DNA from: Pedobacter sp. N36a
GTDB lineage: Bacteria > Bacteroidota > Bacteroidia > Sphingobacteriales > Sphingobacteriaceae
Reading direction: 5' to 3'
Assembly: GCF_014472395.1 (NCBI RefSeq)
Contig: NZ_JACSZW010000011.1
Span: 62,001 to 126,000, forward strand
DNA length: 64,000 bases
In this document: one piece after another, positions 55,047-63,744 of the stretch
Position numbering within the stretch: position 1 is the stretch's first letter
How the letters are laid out: every line of letters begins with the position of its first letter
Translations under genes and position numbers: made by a program
Notes under the pieces: generated by a model
The model's database searches: none
The model's input: only the letters and a program-made list of their open reading frames with translations
Told to the model about the DNA's origin: nothing

Positions 55047-57398
55047 TTATTCGTATTTAAGTGCATCTACCGGTTTCGCATTGGCGGTTTTATACGTCTG
55101 CAGGCTGACCGTTAACACCGTCACCAATACCGAAACGAACGTTGCGGCAAGGAATGGCCAAATGGTGATGGTACTGCGATAGGCAAATCCCGACAACCAG
55201 GTACTGGCTAAAATATAAGCGATCGGAATCGCAATTAGATTGGCGACCAGCACCAGGATCAGGAAAGTGCTATTGATCATTTTCAGGATATCAGAGGTTT
55301 CTGCACCCAGCACTTTTCTTACGCCAATTTCTTTGGTTCGTTCCTGCACAGTAAAGGAGGCCAGTGCAAATAAGCCTAATATGGCAAGCGCTAATGTGAC
55401 GTAGGTGAATACATTGAAAATCTTATCAAGCCTGATGTACTGCATATATACATTGGCAAAACTCTGGTCTAGCCAAGTATATTGAAATGGGAAAGGCTCT
55501 ACAGATTGCCAAATGTTTTTAATTCCGTTTATCGTTTCTTGTGTATGCTTTCCATTCACTTTCACAACGACCTGATCAGCCGCATTTGAATTTTTAGTCT
55601 CCACCATAAAAACCGTAGGTTCAGCAGCAAACTCCATCCCTCTTTGAACATGATCTTTTAGAACCCCCACAATGACCTGATCATTGATCCATTTTTTTCC
55701 GATCAGTTCCTTCAATCCATATTTCTTAACCGAAGCCTCATTGACCATCACGGCAGTACTATCTGTCTTAAATTTACTGGAAATCAACCTTCCTGCTATC
55801 GCAGGCATCCCCATGACGTCAAAATAATCAAAATCAGTAGTCACCACGCTTAGGTTATCTACGTACTGACCGTTGAACTCACGCCCAATGACCTGGATCG
55901 CTTTAACGCCCGGATAATAATTTACCCTGCTTACCCCAGTTACCCCATCAATTTTCAATAAGCGATCTTTTACTTGCTGAAAATTACTCCTGGTTTCTCC
56001 TTTTCTAATCTTAAATACCAATACATGGTCTTTTTTAAAACCAACATCCTGATTTTTAATATAATTGACCTGCTGCTTAATAATCATCAATGACACAATA
56101 AATACGATGGCCACTATAAATTGTACAGAGATCAATGCCTTACGCATCCACATGCTTCCATTCCCTCTGGAAAAATTCCCTTTCAGCACTTTTACAGGCT
56201 CGTAGCTGGATAGGAAGAAGGCTGCATATCCTCCAGAAAGGACAATCACCAATAACATCACTGATCCTAATTGAAGGCCCAACCGCCAAGGATTACTATA
56301 GGTTAATAAAGACAAATTCAGATCCATCAAGCGATTCATGACGGGTAGCGCTACTTCTGCAAACACTAGGGCCAACAGCAGCGCTACTAAACACTGAATC
56401 GTGGTTTCTGTTAAAAAGTAGCTGATCAGGTGACGTTTTGCAGCGCCTAATACTTTACGAATTCCGGTTTCCTTCGCTCTTTTTACCGATTGAGCGATCG
56501 CTAGATTCGTAAAATTGATGCAGGCAATAATGAGTAATAAAGAAGAGAATAATACCAAAATAGTGACCATTGCTGGATTTCCTCTTTTAACAGGGTCCTG
56601 CAGACTTGTGGCATGCAGATAAACATCAGTGACTGGCAGCGTGATCAATTGAACCTTCTGCATATTCGTATCTTTTCTTACCATCGGTAATTTCTGAAAT
56701 GCGGCATTTAGCTTTTGACTCAATATTTTTCCGTCTGTTCCAGGTTTAGCTTTTAGGTAGGTATAAAAATTACCATTGCCCCAACCGTCTCCTTTTGAAG
56801 ATTTCTTTATAAAGCCCTCTACTTCTATATGTTCGGGTGTATTTGGCAATTCATAAACGCCGCTTACCGTATAACGCTTATCGGCATTGACTACTAAAGA
56901 TTGTCCTACAGGATTCGTTTTCCCAAAGAACTTTTCACTTACCGGCTGGCTCAGGACAATCTGATTATTCGATAAGATGGAGGATTTTGCATCTCCGTAA
57001 ATGAATTTATAAGGGAATAGGTTAAACCAGTTACTGTCTACCCCAAGAATATGGTCTACGTACATTTCTCTAGAACCAGCAGTCAGCAATCGCTGATAAC
57101 TATCCCACACATAATAGCGGCCATAATCCTCAATCTCTGGAATCACTTCCTTTAACGCTGGTGCTAACTCTGCCGGACTTGAAGCATATTCGTCCTGATC
57201 CGGTCCGCCTTTAATAGAAACACGGTATACATTTTTTGCCTCCGGATTCCAGGTATCATAACTCCTTTCCAGATTTGCATATAATAGGATAATGATAAAT
57301 CCTGCAAGACCAATCGATAGCCCGAAGATATTCAACAAGGTGTAGCCTTTGGTTTTCCAGAGGTTGCGCATGGCGATTTTGAGGTTGAGTCGGAACAT
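55047..57398 (-). CDS. MacB/FtsX-type ABC permease 1 (promoter-proximal)
   Basis: 783 residues. Begins MFRLNLKIAMRNLWKTKGYT and ends KPVDALKYE. Double FtsX-module layout with periplasmic domains at about 42-280 and 450-665. Coupling motifs KRAKETGIRKVLGA and ERTKEIGVRKVLGA. It follows ATPase 1 by 14 nt, so these two plus the adaptor would be a minimal MacAB-like exporter even without the other permeases. Confidence 0.9.
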   Translation of the reverse strand: MFRLNLKIAMRNLWKTKGYTLLNIFGLSIGLAGFIIILLYANLERSYDTWNPEAKNVYRVSIKGGPDQDEYASSPAELAPALKEVIPEIEDYGRYYVWDSYQRLLTAGSREMYVDHILGVDSNWFNLFPYKFIYGDAKSSILSNNQIVLSQPVSEKFFGKTNPVGQSLVVNADKRYTVSGVYELPNTPEHIEVEGFIKKSSKGDGWGNGNFYTYLKAKPGTDGKILSQKLNAAFQKLPMVRKDTNMQKVQLITLPVTDVYLHATSLQDPVKRGNPAMVTILVLFSSLLLIIACINFTNLAIAQSVKRAKETGIRKVLGAAKRHLISYFLTETTIQCLVALLLALVFAEVALPVMNRLMDLNLSLLTYSNPWRLGLQLGSVMLLVIVLSGGYAAFFLSSYEPVKVLKGNFSRGNGSMWMRKALISVQFIVAIVFIVSLMIIKQQVNYIKNQDVGFKKDHVLVFKIRKGETRSNFQQVKDRLLKIDGVTGVSRVNYYPGVKAIQVIGREFNGQYVDNLSVVTTDFDYFDVMGMPAIAGRLISSKFKTDSTAVMVNEASVKKYGLKELIGKKWINDQVIVGVLKDHVQRGMEFAAEPTVFMVETKNSNAADQVVVKVNGKHTQETINGIKNIWQSVEPFPFQYTWLDQSFANVYMQYIRLDKIFNVFTYVTLALAILGLFALASFTVQERTKEIGVRKVLGAETSDILKMINSTFLILVLVANLIAIPIAYILASTWLSGFAYRSTITIWPFLAATFVSVLVTVLTVSLQTYKTANAKPVDALKYE

Positions 57399-57412
57399 CA
57401 GGACGAGGTATT

Positions 57413-58111
57413 TTAAATTAATTCTTCAGTACGGGTCTTGTTAATTTTCTCAGAGATCACATGACCATCTTTTAAATTGATGATGCGGTTAGAGAAACTG
57501 GCGTCATGAGAAGAGTGGGTCACCATGACAATTGTGGTTCCTGTTTCGTTGAGTTCACAAAGCAATTCCATCACTTCATTACCATGAGAACTGTCCAGGT
57601 TACCAGTAGGCTCATCGGCAAGTACCAATTTGGGTTTAGTCACCAACGCTCTGGCTACTGCCACACGCTGCTGCTGTCCACCGGAAAGCTGCTGAGGAAA
57701 ATGTCCACTCCTATTCACGATATTCATCCTTTCGATGATTTCATTTACCAGTCGCTTGCGCTCTGGAGCGGCTACTTTATTATAAATCAAAGGCAGCTCA
57801 ATGTTTTCAAAAACAGTCAGTTCATCAATCAGGTTGAAGTTCTGAAACACAAAGCCCATGTTGCGTTTTCTGAAGTTAGAACGTTCTTTATCGTTCATTG
57901 TCAGCAGTTCCGTGTCTATAAATTTATAGCTACCGCTTTCTGGTTTATCCAGTAAGCCCATCACATTTAAAAGGGTAGATTTACCGCATCCTGATGGGCC
58001 CATAATCGAGACAAATTCCCCTTCTTTCACATGAAGGTTAATTCCATTTAAAGCGGTAGTTTCAATTTCTTCGGTTTTGTAAACTTTCTCCAGGTTTTCA
58101 ATTTTTATCAT
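57413..58111 (-). CDS. ABC transporter ATPase 1 (MacB/LolD-like)
   Basis: 232 residues from ATG 58111. A GTG at 58174 is in frame but the added 21 residues are not family-like. All motifs are canonical: Walker A MGPSGCGKSTLLN, Q-loop FVFQNFNLIDELTV, signature LSGGQQQRVAVARA, Walker B LVLADEPTGNLDS, H-loop VTHSSHD. It powers the permeases encoded just downstream. Lies 86 nt after the adaptor gene; that gap has a GCCCG/CGGGC inverted pair and no obvious promoter. Confidence 0.95.
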   Translation of the reverse strand: MIKIENLEKVYKTEEIETTALNGINLHVKEGEFVSIMGPSGCGKSTLLNVMGLLDKPESGSYKFIDTELLTMNDKERSNFRKRNMGFVFQNFNLIDELTVFENIELPLIYNKVAAPERKRLVNEIIERMNIVNRSGHFPQQLSGGQQQRVAVARALVTKPKLVLADEPTGNLDSSHGNEVMELLCELNETGTTIVMVTHSSHDASFSNRIINLKDGHVISEKINKTRTEELI

Positions 58112-58197
58112 GGCTATATTTTTTCTTTCAGGGTTTCTTTTTAGTAGGTAAGCGCCCGGGTCAACGCAAACCACGGGCTAACTAACCTAAATTTATC

Positions 58198-59442
58198 TTA
58201 TTTACTCACTTCTACAATATCATATTGATTGAACTGATCATAAGAAGAAGTAATCACATCCTCTCCTTTTTGCAGGCCTTCCAATACTTCATAATATTTA
58301 TGGTTCTTACGACCAATTTTCACATTTCTTTTAGTTGCTTTACCATCTTTCAGGACAAATACCCAGGTACCTCCTGTACTTTGGAAAAACTGTCCCTGAG
58401 CAATCAGTAAGGATTTACTATTGTCAGACAAGGTCAGTTTCACCTGCATAGACAAACCTCTTCTCAGGTCTTCCGGTGCTTTGCCTTCAAACACAAGTTC
58501 GACCTGAAACTGTCCGGCAGTTACCTCAGGGATGACTTTCCTAACCACTAACTTATAGGTATTCCCGTTGAACTCCACACTGGCAGTTTGCCCTTCCTTC
58601 ACTCTGTTCACATAGTATTCGTCTACACTGGCCTGCAATTTATAACCTTGCATGACATCAATCTTGCCCAACATTTCATTAGGGGAGTAAGACTTACCTA
58701 TAACCGGATCGTAAGAGGAGAGACGACCGGCTACAGGCGCCTTAATAGTCATGTTTTCTATATTTTGTCGGATGGTTTCCAGACTTTCATTCATTCTTCC
58801 GATAGAAATGTCAATCTGTTTCAATTGCATTACCCTACCTTCGTTTTCCTGTTTGATCGCTTGCCTTAAAATTCCCCTTCTGCCTTGATAATATTCGTAA
58901 TCCTGACTGGAAGTATTAAACTCCTCACGGGTAATCACACTTTTCTTGAACAAGGCGCTGTCAATTTTATATTTACGGGTTGCAGTTCTCAAACTGTTTT
59001 CGATATCCATCATATCTTGTCCCATTACCCTTTGGTTTTGCTCCAGATCTAATCTTAATTTTCTCAATTGATTGATCTGCTCGGTAATACTGGTTTCGCT
59101 GGACGTATAATTAGATAAAGCATTTGGATTGGTGATTCTCAATAGCGGCGTTCCTTTTACTACGGATGCTCCGTTTTCTGTAAAGATCTCCGCAACCGTT
59201 CCACCCTCCGGCGAACTCACAATCACAGAAGTCAGCGGAACAACACTGGCATTCAATAATACGACATCCTCGAAATCACCAAAAGTCACCTGGTTGATGG
59301 TTATTTTCTCTGCATCTGCTTTGTACACCTTATTTAAGGACAAGCTATATCCGTAAGCCACCAGGCCCACTAAAACAACAGCGCCTACAATAGTTAATAT
59401 CGTTTTTTTGTTGAACCGTTTCTTCTGTATAATCTTATCCAT
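58198..59442 (-). CDS. Membrane-fusion (periplasmic adaptor) protein, HlyD/MacA type
   Basis: 414 residues. One N-terminal membrane helix (about 15-33); split lipoyl domain (SSPEGGTVAEIFTENGASVVKGTPLLRI and the partner KAPVAGRLSSYDPVIGKSY); between them a coiled-coil hairpin of about 110 residues; then beta-barrel and membrane-proximal domains. It links the inner-membrane exporter to the outer membrane. First gene of the ABC run and directly behind the sigma-54 promoter. No TolC gene is in the run, so an outer-membrane partner must be encoded elsewhere. Confidence 0.93.
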   Translation of the reverse strand: MDKIIQKKRFNKKTILTIVGAVVLVGLVAYGYSLSLNKVYKADAEKITINQVTFGDFEDVVLLNASVVPLTSVIVSSPEGGTVAEIFTENGASVVKGTPLLRITNPNALSNYTSSETSITEQINQLRKLRLDLEQNQRVMGQDMMDIENSLRTATRKYKIDSALFKKSVITREEFNTSSQDYEYYQGRRGILRQAIKQENEGRVMQLKQIDISIGRMNESLETIRQNIENMTIKAPVAGRLSSYDPVIGKSYSPNEMLGKIDVMQGYKLQASVDEYYVNRVKEGQTASVEFNGNTYKLVVRKVIPEVTAGQFQVELVFEGKAPEDLRRGLSMQVKLTLSDNSKSLLIAQGQFFQSTGGTWVFVLKDGKATKRNVKIGRKNHKYYEVLEGLQKGEDVITSSYDQFNQYDIVEVSK

Positions 59443-59471
59443 TTTTATCTTAAGCTTATTGCTGAGCCCTA

Positions 59472-59487
59472 AGCCAAGGCTGTGCCA
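59472..59487 (-). promoter_or_regulatory. Sigma-54 promoter of the adaptor-ABC operon
   Basis: On the minus strand TGGCACAGCCTTGGCT: the TGGCAC core of the -24 element and GC of the -12 element, with the invariant GG-N10-GC spacing. The predicted start is about 20 nt before the adaptor ATG. Only the -12 region differs from the TTGC consensus (TGGC). Confidence 0.7.
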
Positions 59488-59563
59488 ATTCCAATAAACA
59501 CATTTATCCTACTGTATTTCAATAACTTAAATCAACAACATCCAAAAAATCGTTCATAATCGG

Positions 59564-59578
59564 ACAGTAGCTGTACAG
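59564..59578. promoter_or_regulatory. Candidate binding site for the sigma-54 response regulator
   Basis: ACAGTAG followed by the perfect palindrome CTGTACAG, with a further ACAG at 59585. It lies about 90 bp upstream of the sigma-54 promoter, where activators of this class bind, and just upstream of the regulator gene's own -7 box. Confidence 0.4.
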
Positions 59579-59595
59579 CATCGAACAGTTTCTTT

Positions 59596-59603
59596 TATTT
59601 TTG
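59596..59603 (+). promoter_or_regulatory. -7 box of the response-regulator gene
   Basis: TATTTTTG, a perfect TAnnTTTG, 18 nt before the ATG. The -33 position falls on the CTGTACAG palindrome, suggesting autoregulation. Confidence 0.5.
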
Positions 59604-59621
59604 GTTTAAATTCATACCATA

Positions 59622-60992
59622 ATGATAGATGCAAATGTTTTAGTAATTGATGATGATGATGACATCCTACTAAGTGCACGCTTATTCCTGAAGCAGCACT
59701 TCAGTCAGGTCATCACCTGTAAATCCCCTAAGGAGATCAATGTATTATTGAGTCACAATGAAGTAGACCTCATATTACTGGACATGAACTATCAAAAAGG
59801 GGCTAGTGATGGCCGTGAAGGATTGTACTGGCTAGAGCATATCTTATCTATTGATAAAGACTATGTGGTGATCCTCATGACTGCTTATGGAAATGTGGAG
59901 CTGGCCGTCCAGGCGATCAAAAAGGGTGCGACAGACTTTATCCTGAAACCCTGGGAAAATGAAAAATTGTTTGCTACGCTGTCTTCCGCCTCTCGTTTAA
60001 GGCAATCCAACAAAAAGGTGAAGAAATTGGAAAAGATTCATTCTTCTCTGCAAAAGGATCAGGCTAGACAATTTGATCATATTGTTGGAAACTCCGAACC
60101 GATCAAACATTTACAGAACACACTGATAAAAGTGGCTCCAACCGATGCCAATGTCTTGATATTGGGTGAAAACGGAACAGGAAAACAGGTATTTGCCTAC
60201 GAATTACACAAGCATTCCCTAAGAAAAAATGCCATCTTCATGCACGTTGATTTGGGTTCCCTCAACGAAAACCTTTTTGAAAGTGAGTTATTTGGTTATG
60301 CGAAAGGTGCCTTTACGGATGCAAAAGAAGATAAACCCGGCAGGTTCGAACTGGCTGAGGGCGGAACGATTTTTCTGGATGAGATCGGCAATTTATCTCA
60401 GCCGCTGCAAGCTAAATTACTGAGCGTACTGCAGAATAGAACAGTCACCAGATTGGGCGAGAGCAAAGAAAGAAAAGTAAATATCAGGCTGATCACTGCC
60501 ACGAACATGCCTTTAAATGAAATGGTTGCAAAAGGTACTTTCCGGCAAGATTTGCTATTCCGCATCAATACTGTGGAACTGCTATTACCGGGATTAGCGC
60601 AGCGCGGAGAAGACATTACGCTGCTGGCCAATCACTTTCTGCACAGTTTCAGCACTAAATACCATAAAAACCTATATAAATTTGAAGCAAAAGCAGAAAT
60701 GCTGCTATTGGGTTACCACTGGCCAGGTAATGTACGCGAATTGCAGCACGTCATTGAGCGTGCCGTGATTATGGCCGATGGCATGGAGATCTCTGCACAT
60801 GACCTGCAGCTGAGTCCGCAGAAATTCGGAGGAGGTACCGTCATCCAGCCAGAAATGGGACTGGAAGAAATGGAGAAGCTAATGGTGCAGAAAGCAATCG
60901 ATAAACATAAAGGAAATATTTCCAGAGCTGCATTGGAACTGGGCCTTACCCGTGCCGCGCTCTACCGACGCATAGAAAAGTTTGACCTATGA
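59622..60992 (+). CDS. Sigma-54-dependent response regulator, NtrC family
   Basis: 456 residues. Receiver domain 1-125 with acidic cluster DDDDD, phospho-acceptor D54 in LILLDMNY, and the T/K switch residues (MTAYG, LKPW). AAA+ domain with Walker A GENGTGKQ at 182-189, the sigma-54 loop GAFTDA at 229-234 (usual GAFTGA), Walker B GGTIFLDEIGNL, and an arginine finger FRQDLLFRIN. C-terminal Fis-type helix-turn-helix HKGNISRAALELGLTRAALYRR. It should activate the adjacent sigma-54 promoter. The stop overlaps the kinase start by 4 bases (ATGA). Confidence 0.95.
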   Translation: MIDANVLVIDDDDDILLSARLFLKQHFSQVITCKSPKEINVLLSHNEVDLILLDMNYQKGASDGREGLYWLEHILSIDKDYVVILMTAYGNVELAVQAIKKGATDFILKPWENEKLFATLSSASRLRQSNKKVKKLEKIHSSLQKDQARQFDHIVGNSEPIKHLQNTLIKVAPTDANVLILGENGTGKQVFAYELHKHSLRKNAIFMHVDLGSLNENLFESELFGYAKGAFTDAKEDKPGRFELAEGGTIFLDEIGNLSQPLQAKLLSVLQNRTVTRLGESKERKVNIRLITATNMPLNEMVAKGTFRQDLLFRINTVELLLPGLAQRGEDITLLANHFLHSFSTKYHKNLYKFEAKAEMLLLGYHWPGNVRELQHVIERAVIMADGMEISAHDLQLSPQKFGGGTVIQPEMGLEEMEKLMVQKAIDKHKGNISRAALELGLTRAALYRRIEKFDL

Positions 60993-62350
60993 TGTTTTAT
61001 AAACGATTCACCTTCCAGCTCCTTTGTAGGCTGGTTATCATCAATGTAATAGGGATCCTCTTGTATCATCTGATCAAAAGAACAGAGCTCTGGTTTACCA
61101 TTTCTGGATTGAGTATTCTTTTGATTGCGGCGCTGACCAATTTATATTATTACATCAACCAGATCAGAGAAGATATTAAGCGCTTCATCCTGGCGGTAAA
61201 AACCCGCGACAGCACCTTAAACTTTAGAAACAAAGCCAGCAGCGGAAGTTTTCCAGAACTGTATGAGTCTTTTAACGACATCATACAGACGCAAAAAAAC
61301 ATGCAGCTGGAAAAAGATTCCATGTTTCAATTGATCAAGACCATATTAGAGCAGGTGCCTGTAGGTGTCATCGTGGTAAAAGACAATGAGCAGGATTCGA
61401 AACAAGCAGAAATCGTATTTTTCAATCAGGCGGCCACCAGTTTACTAGGGATTCCTGCCTATAAATATTGGCACCGACTCGCGCAGCACAGTCCCGCATT
61501 TGCCAAAGAAATTGAAGACATTGGCAAAGGAGGAAAGCGCTTTATGGAGCTCAAAATCCAGGATAAGCAGATCCAGCTCTCTACAGAAGTCATCCCTTTA
61601 AACTTGTACCTGACAGATTATACCATCATTTCCTTCCAAAACATCAAAGATGAGATAGAGCAAAAGGAATCTGAAGCCTGGAATAGGTTAATTGGCGTGA
61701 TCTCCCATGAAATATTAAATTCTATTACCCCAATCAGCTCATTATCCGACACCGTAAACAGTATGATTGCGGATAAACAATCCTTAAACCATGAAGACCT
61801 GGAAGATTTAAAACCAGCCATTAAAACGATCAAAAGAAGGTCTGAGGGCCTGCTGGACTTCGTAAAAGATTACCGGCTGATTGCAGAATTACCCACCCCA
61901 GATCTGGAATACCATACGATAGGAGAAATCCTGCAGCACATCAAAGTACTGATGCAGCCTTTTGCCAGCGGCCGAAACATCATCCTTAAAGTGGAGCAAA
62001 CCTCCTCTAAGATCACCATTCAAATTGATCTAAAATTGGTAGAACAGGCCTTAATTAACCTGGTGACGAATAGTATTTATGCATTAGAAGGAGTAGCACA
62101 CCCGGCCATAGCAATCAATTATCGGATGGATCAGAATAAACTTTACCTGGAGGTGAGTGATAATGGAAAAGGAATCGATACAGAATTGATTGAAAAGATC
62201 TTTGTGCCCTTTTTTACCACCAGAAAGAACGGCTCTGGAATCGGGCTAACCATCACCAGAAACATCATGAAAATGCACCATGGGAATCTGGAAGTAAATT
62301 CCATTCCTTATGAAAAAACGGTATTCTCTTTGATATTCAGGTACCAATAA
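60989..62350 (+). CDS. Histidine kinase with minimal extracytoplasmic loop, NtrY-like
   Basis: 453 residues. Two membrane helices at about 11-28 and 33-54 with only a few residues between them, so the signal is likely sensed within or at the membrane. Then a linker, a PAS-like domain (about 115-220), HisKA with ISHEILNSITP (H240), and HATPase with N-box NLVTNSIYALEG, DNGKGID and GSGIGLTITRNIM. It should phosphorylate the overlapping response regulator. The ATG lies inside the regulator stop (ATGA). Confidence 0.93.
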   Translation: MMFYKRFTFQLLCRLVIINVIGILLYHLIKRTELWFTISGLSILLIAALTNLYYYINQIREDIKRFILAVKTRDSTLNFRNKASSGSFPELYESFNDIIQTQKNMQLEKDSMFQLIKTILEQVPVGVIVVKDNEQDSKQAEIVFFNQAATSLLGIPAYKYWHRLAQHSPAFAKEIEDIGKGGKRFMELKIQDKQIQLSTEVIPLNLYLTDYTIISFQNIKDEIEQKESEAWNRLIGVISHEILNSITPISSLSDTVNSMIADKQSLNHEDLEDLKPAIKTIKRRSEGLLDFVKDYRLIAELPTPDLEYHTIGEILQHIKVLMQPFASGRNIILKVEQTSSKITIQIDLKLVEQALINLVTNSIYALEGVAHPAIAINYRMDQNKLYLEVSDNGKGIDTELIEKIFVPFFTTRKNGSGIGLTITRNIMKMHHGNLEVNSIPYEKTVFSLIFRYQ

Positions 62351-62389
62351 AAAAGCAGCTGAGGGCATGGCTCCCTAGCAGCTGCTTTT
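62351..62389 (+). terminator. Terminator of the two-component operon
   Basis: Perfect stem AAAAGCAGCTG/CAGCTGCTTTT with a 17-nt loop. T runs on both strands allow it to serve the convergent glgC as well. Confidence 0.78.
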
Positions 62390-62461
62390 CACAAGCATTC
62401 TTTTTCTATTTATTTAAATAATGCCGCATGAATTATGCAGCACATTTTCATTTGCCTGGCT

Positions 62462-63733
62462 TTAAATCACCATTCCATCAGGAATAATTGCGCCTTTTTT
62501 AACGACTACAATACCATCTTTTACCGTATATAAAGGATGGTCGCTATCCGGAAGCTCAGCGCCTCCATTAATCTGTACGTCATTCCCGATCCTGCAATTT
62601 TTATCAAGAATCGCATTGGTAATCGTGCAGTTATCGCCGATCCCGATCCATGGTTTTTTATTTTCCAGATCGATCTCTAAATCTTCTAATGTCTGATATT
62701 TATCACTGCCCATAATGTAACAGCTATCTATCGTGGTTCCTTTACCAATTCTTGCGCGGATACCAATCACGGAATGCTTGATACATTTGGCGTGCAAAAT
62801 ACAGCCTTCAGCAATAATGGTTTTATCCAGTGTGGTACCTAATATTTTAGAAGGCGGCAGCATACGTGCGCGGGTAAAAATACTATGCTTACTATCAAAA
62901 AGATTGAACTTAGGCAGGTCATCGGTAAGTCCTAAGTTGGCTTCAAAGAAGGAAGAAATATTACCGATATCGGTCCAATATCCTTCATATTGATAGCTCA
63001 ACACACGGTTCGACTGTAATAACCTTGGGATAATTTCTTTTCCGAAGTCTTTCTCTTCTGCATTTTCCGCAAAAATCTTGATCAGCAATTCTCTGCTGAA
63101 GATGTAAATGCCCATTGAGGCCAGGTGCTCACGTCCTTCTGCGCGCATCTCTTCTCCGGTATCAGAAGTCCAGTCCTTCAGTAATTCTGCGGCTGGTTTC
63201 TCAATAAATGAGGTAATGATATTGTCGGAATTGGTTTTCAGAATCCCGAAATCAGTAGCATCTTTTGCCGTTACCGGAATAGTGGCCAGCGTCAGGTGTA
63301 CACCACTTGCAATATGTGCATTGACCATTTCATTGAAATCCATCTGATACAGCTGATCCCCAGATAAGATAAGTACATACTCAAACTCATGGTTCAGCAA
63401 ATGGTGCATCACCTGTCTAACGGCATCGGCAGTTCCCTGGAACCAAGTCGGGTTATCGGGAGTCTGCTCCGCTGCCAGAATATCTACAAAAGCAGCGCTG
63501 AAATGGCTGAAATGATAAGTATTCTTGATGTGCTTATTCAGCGATGCGGAATTAAACTGCGTCAGGACAAACATGCGATGTATGCCTGAATTTAAGCAGT
63601 TAGAAATAGGAATATCGACCAATCTGTATTTTCCAGCAATAGGAACAGCAGGCTTGGATCGCGTTTGTGTTAGAGGGGAAAGCCTAGATCCCTGGCCACC
63701 GCCCAGGATGACGCCTAATACTTTATCAGTCAT
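62462..63733 (-). CDS. glgC: Glucose-1-phosphate adenylyltransferase
   Basis: 423 residues. N-terminal nucleotidyltransferase signature ILGGGQGSRLSPLTQTRSKPAVPIAGKYR, substrate motifs SGDQLYQMDF and FIEKP, then a left-handed beta-helix C-terminal domain (hexapeptide-like IGKGTTIDSCYIMGSD). Makes ADP-glucose for glycogen synthesis. 11 nt downstream of glgA, same direction, so one operon. Confidence 0.95.
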   Translation of the reverse strand: MTDKVLGVILGGGQGSRLSPLTQTRSKPAVPIAGKYRLVDIPISNCLNSGIHRMFVLTQFNSASLNKHIKNTYHFSHFSAAFVDILAAEQTPDNPTWFQGTADAVRQVMHHLLNHEFEYVLILSGDQLYQMDFNEMVNAHIASGVHLTLATIPVTAKDATDFGILKTNSDNIITSFIEKPAAELLKDWTSDTGEEMRAEGREHLASMGIYIFSRELLIKIFAENAEEKDFGKEIIPRLLQSNRVLSYQYEGYWTDIGNISSFFEANLGLTDDLPKFNLFDSKHSIFTRARMLPPSKILGTTLDKTIIAEGCILHAKCIKHSVIGIRARIGKGTTIDSCYIMGSDKYQTLEDLEIDLENKKPWIGIGDNCTITNAILDKNCRIGNDVQINGGAELPDSDHPLYTVKDGIVVVKKGAIIPDGMVI

Positions 63734-63744
63734 AAATATTCAGT

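Noticed and set aside
57506..57955. 149-residue plus-strand frame inside ATPase 1
   Set aside because: Antisense to a canonical ABC ATPase; no recognisable motif or start context.
58112..58174. GTG start giving ATPase 1 an extra 21 residues
   Set aside because: The extension overlaps a GC-rich inverted pair in the leader and is not family-like; MIKIENLEKVYKT is the natural N terminus.
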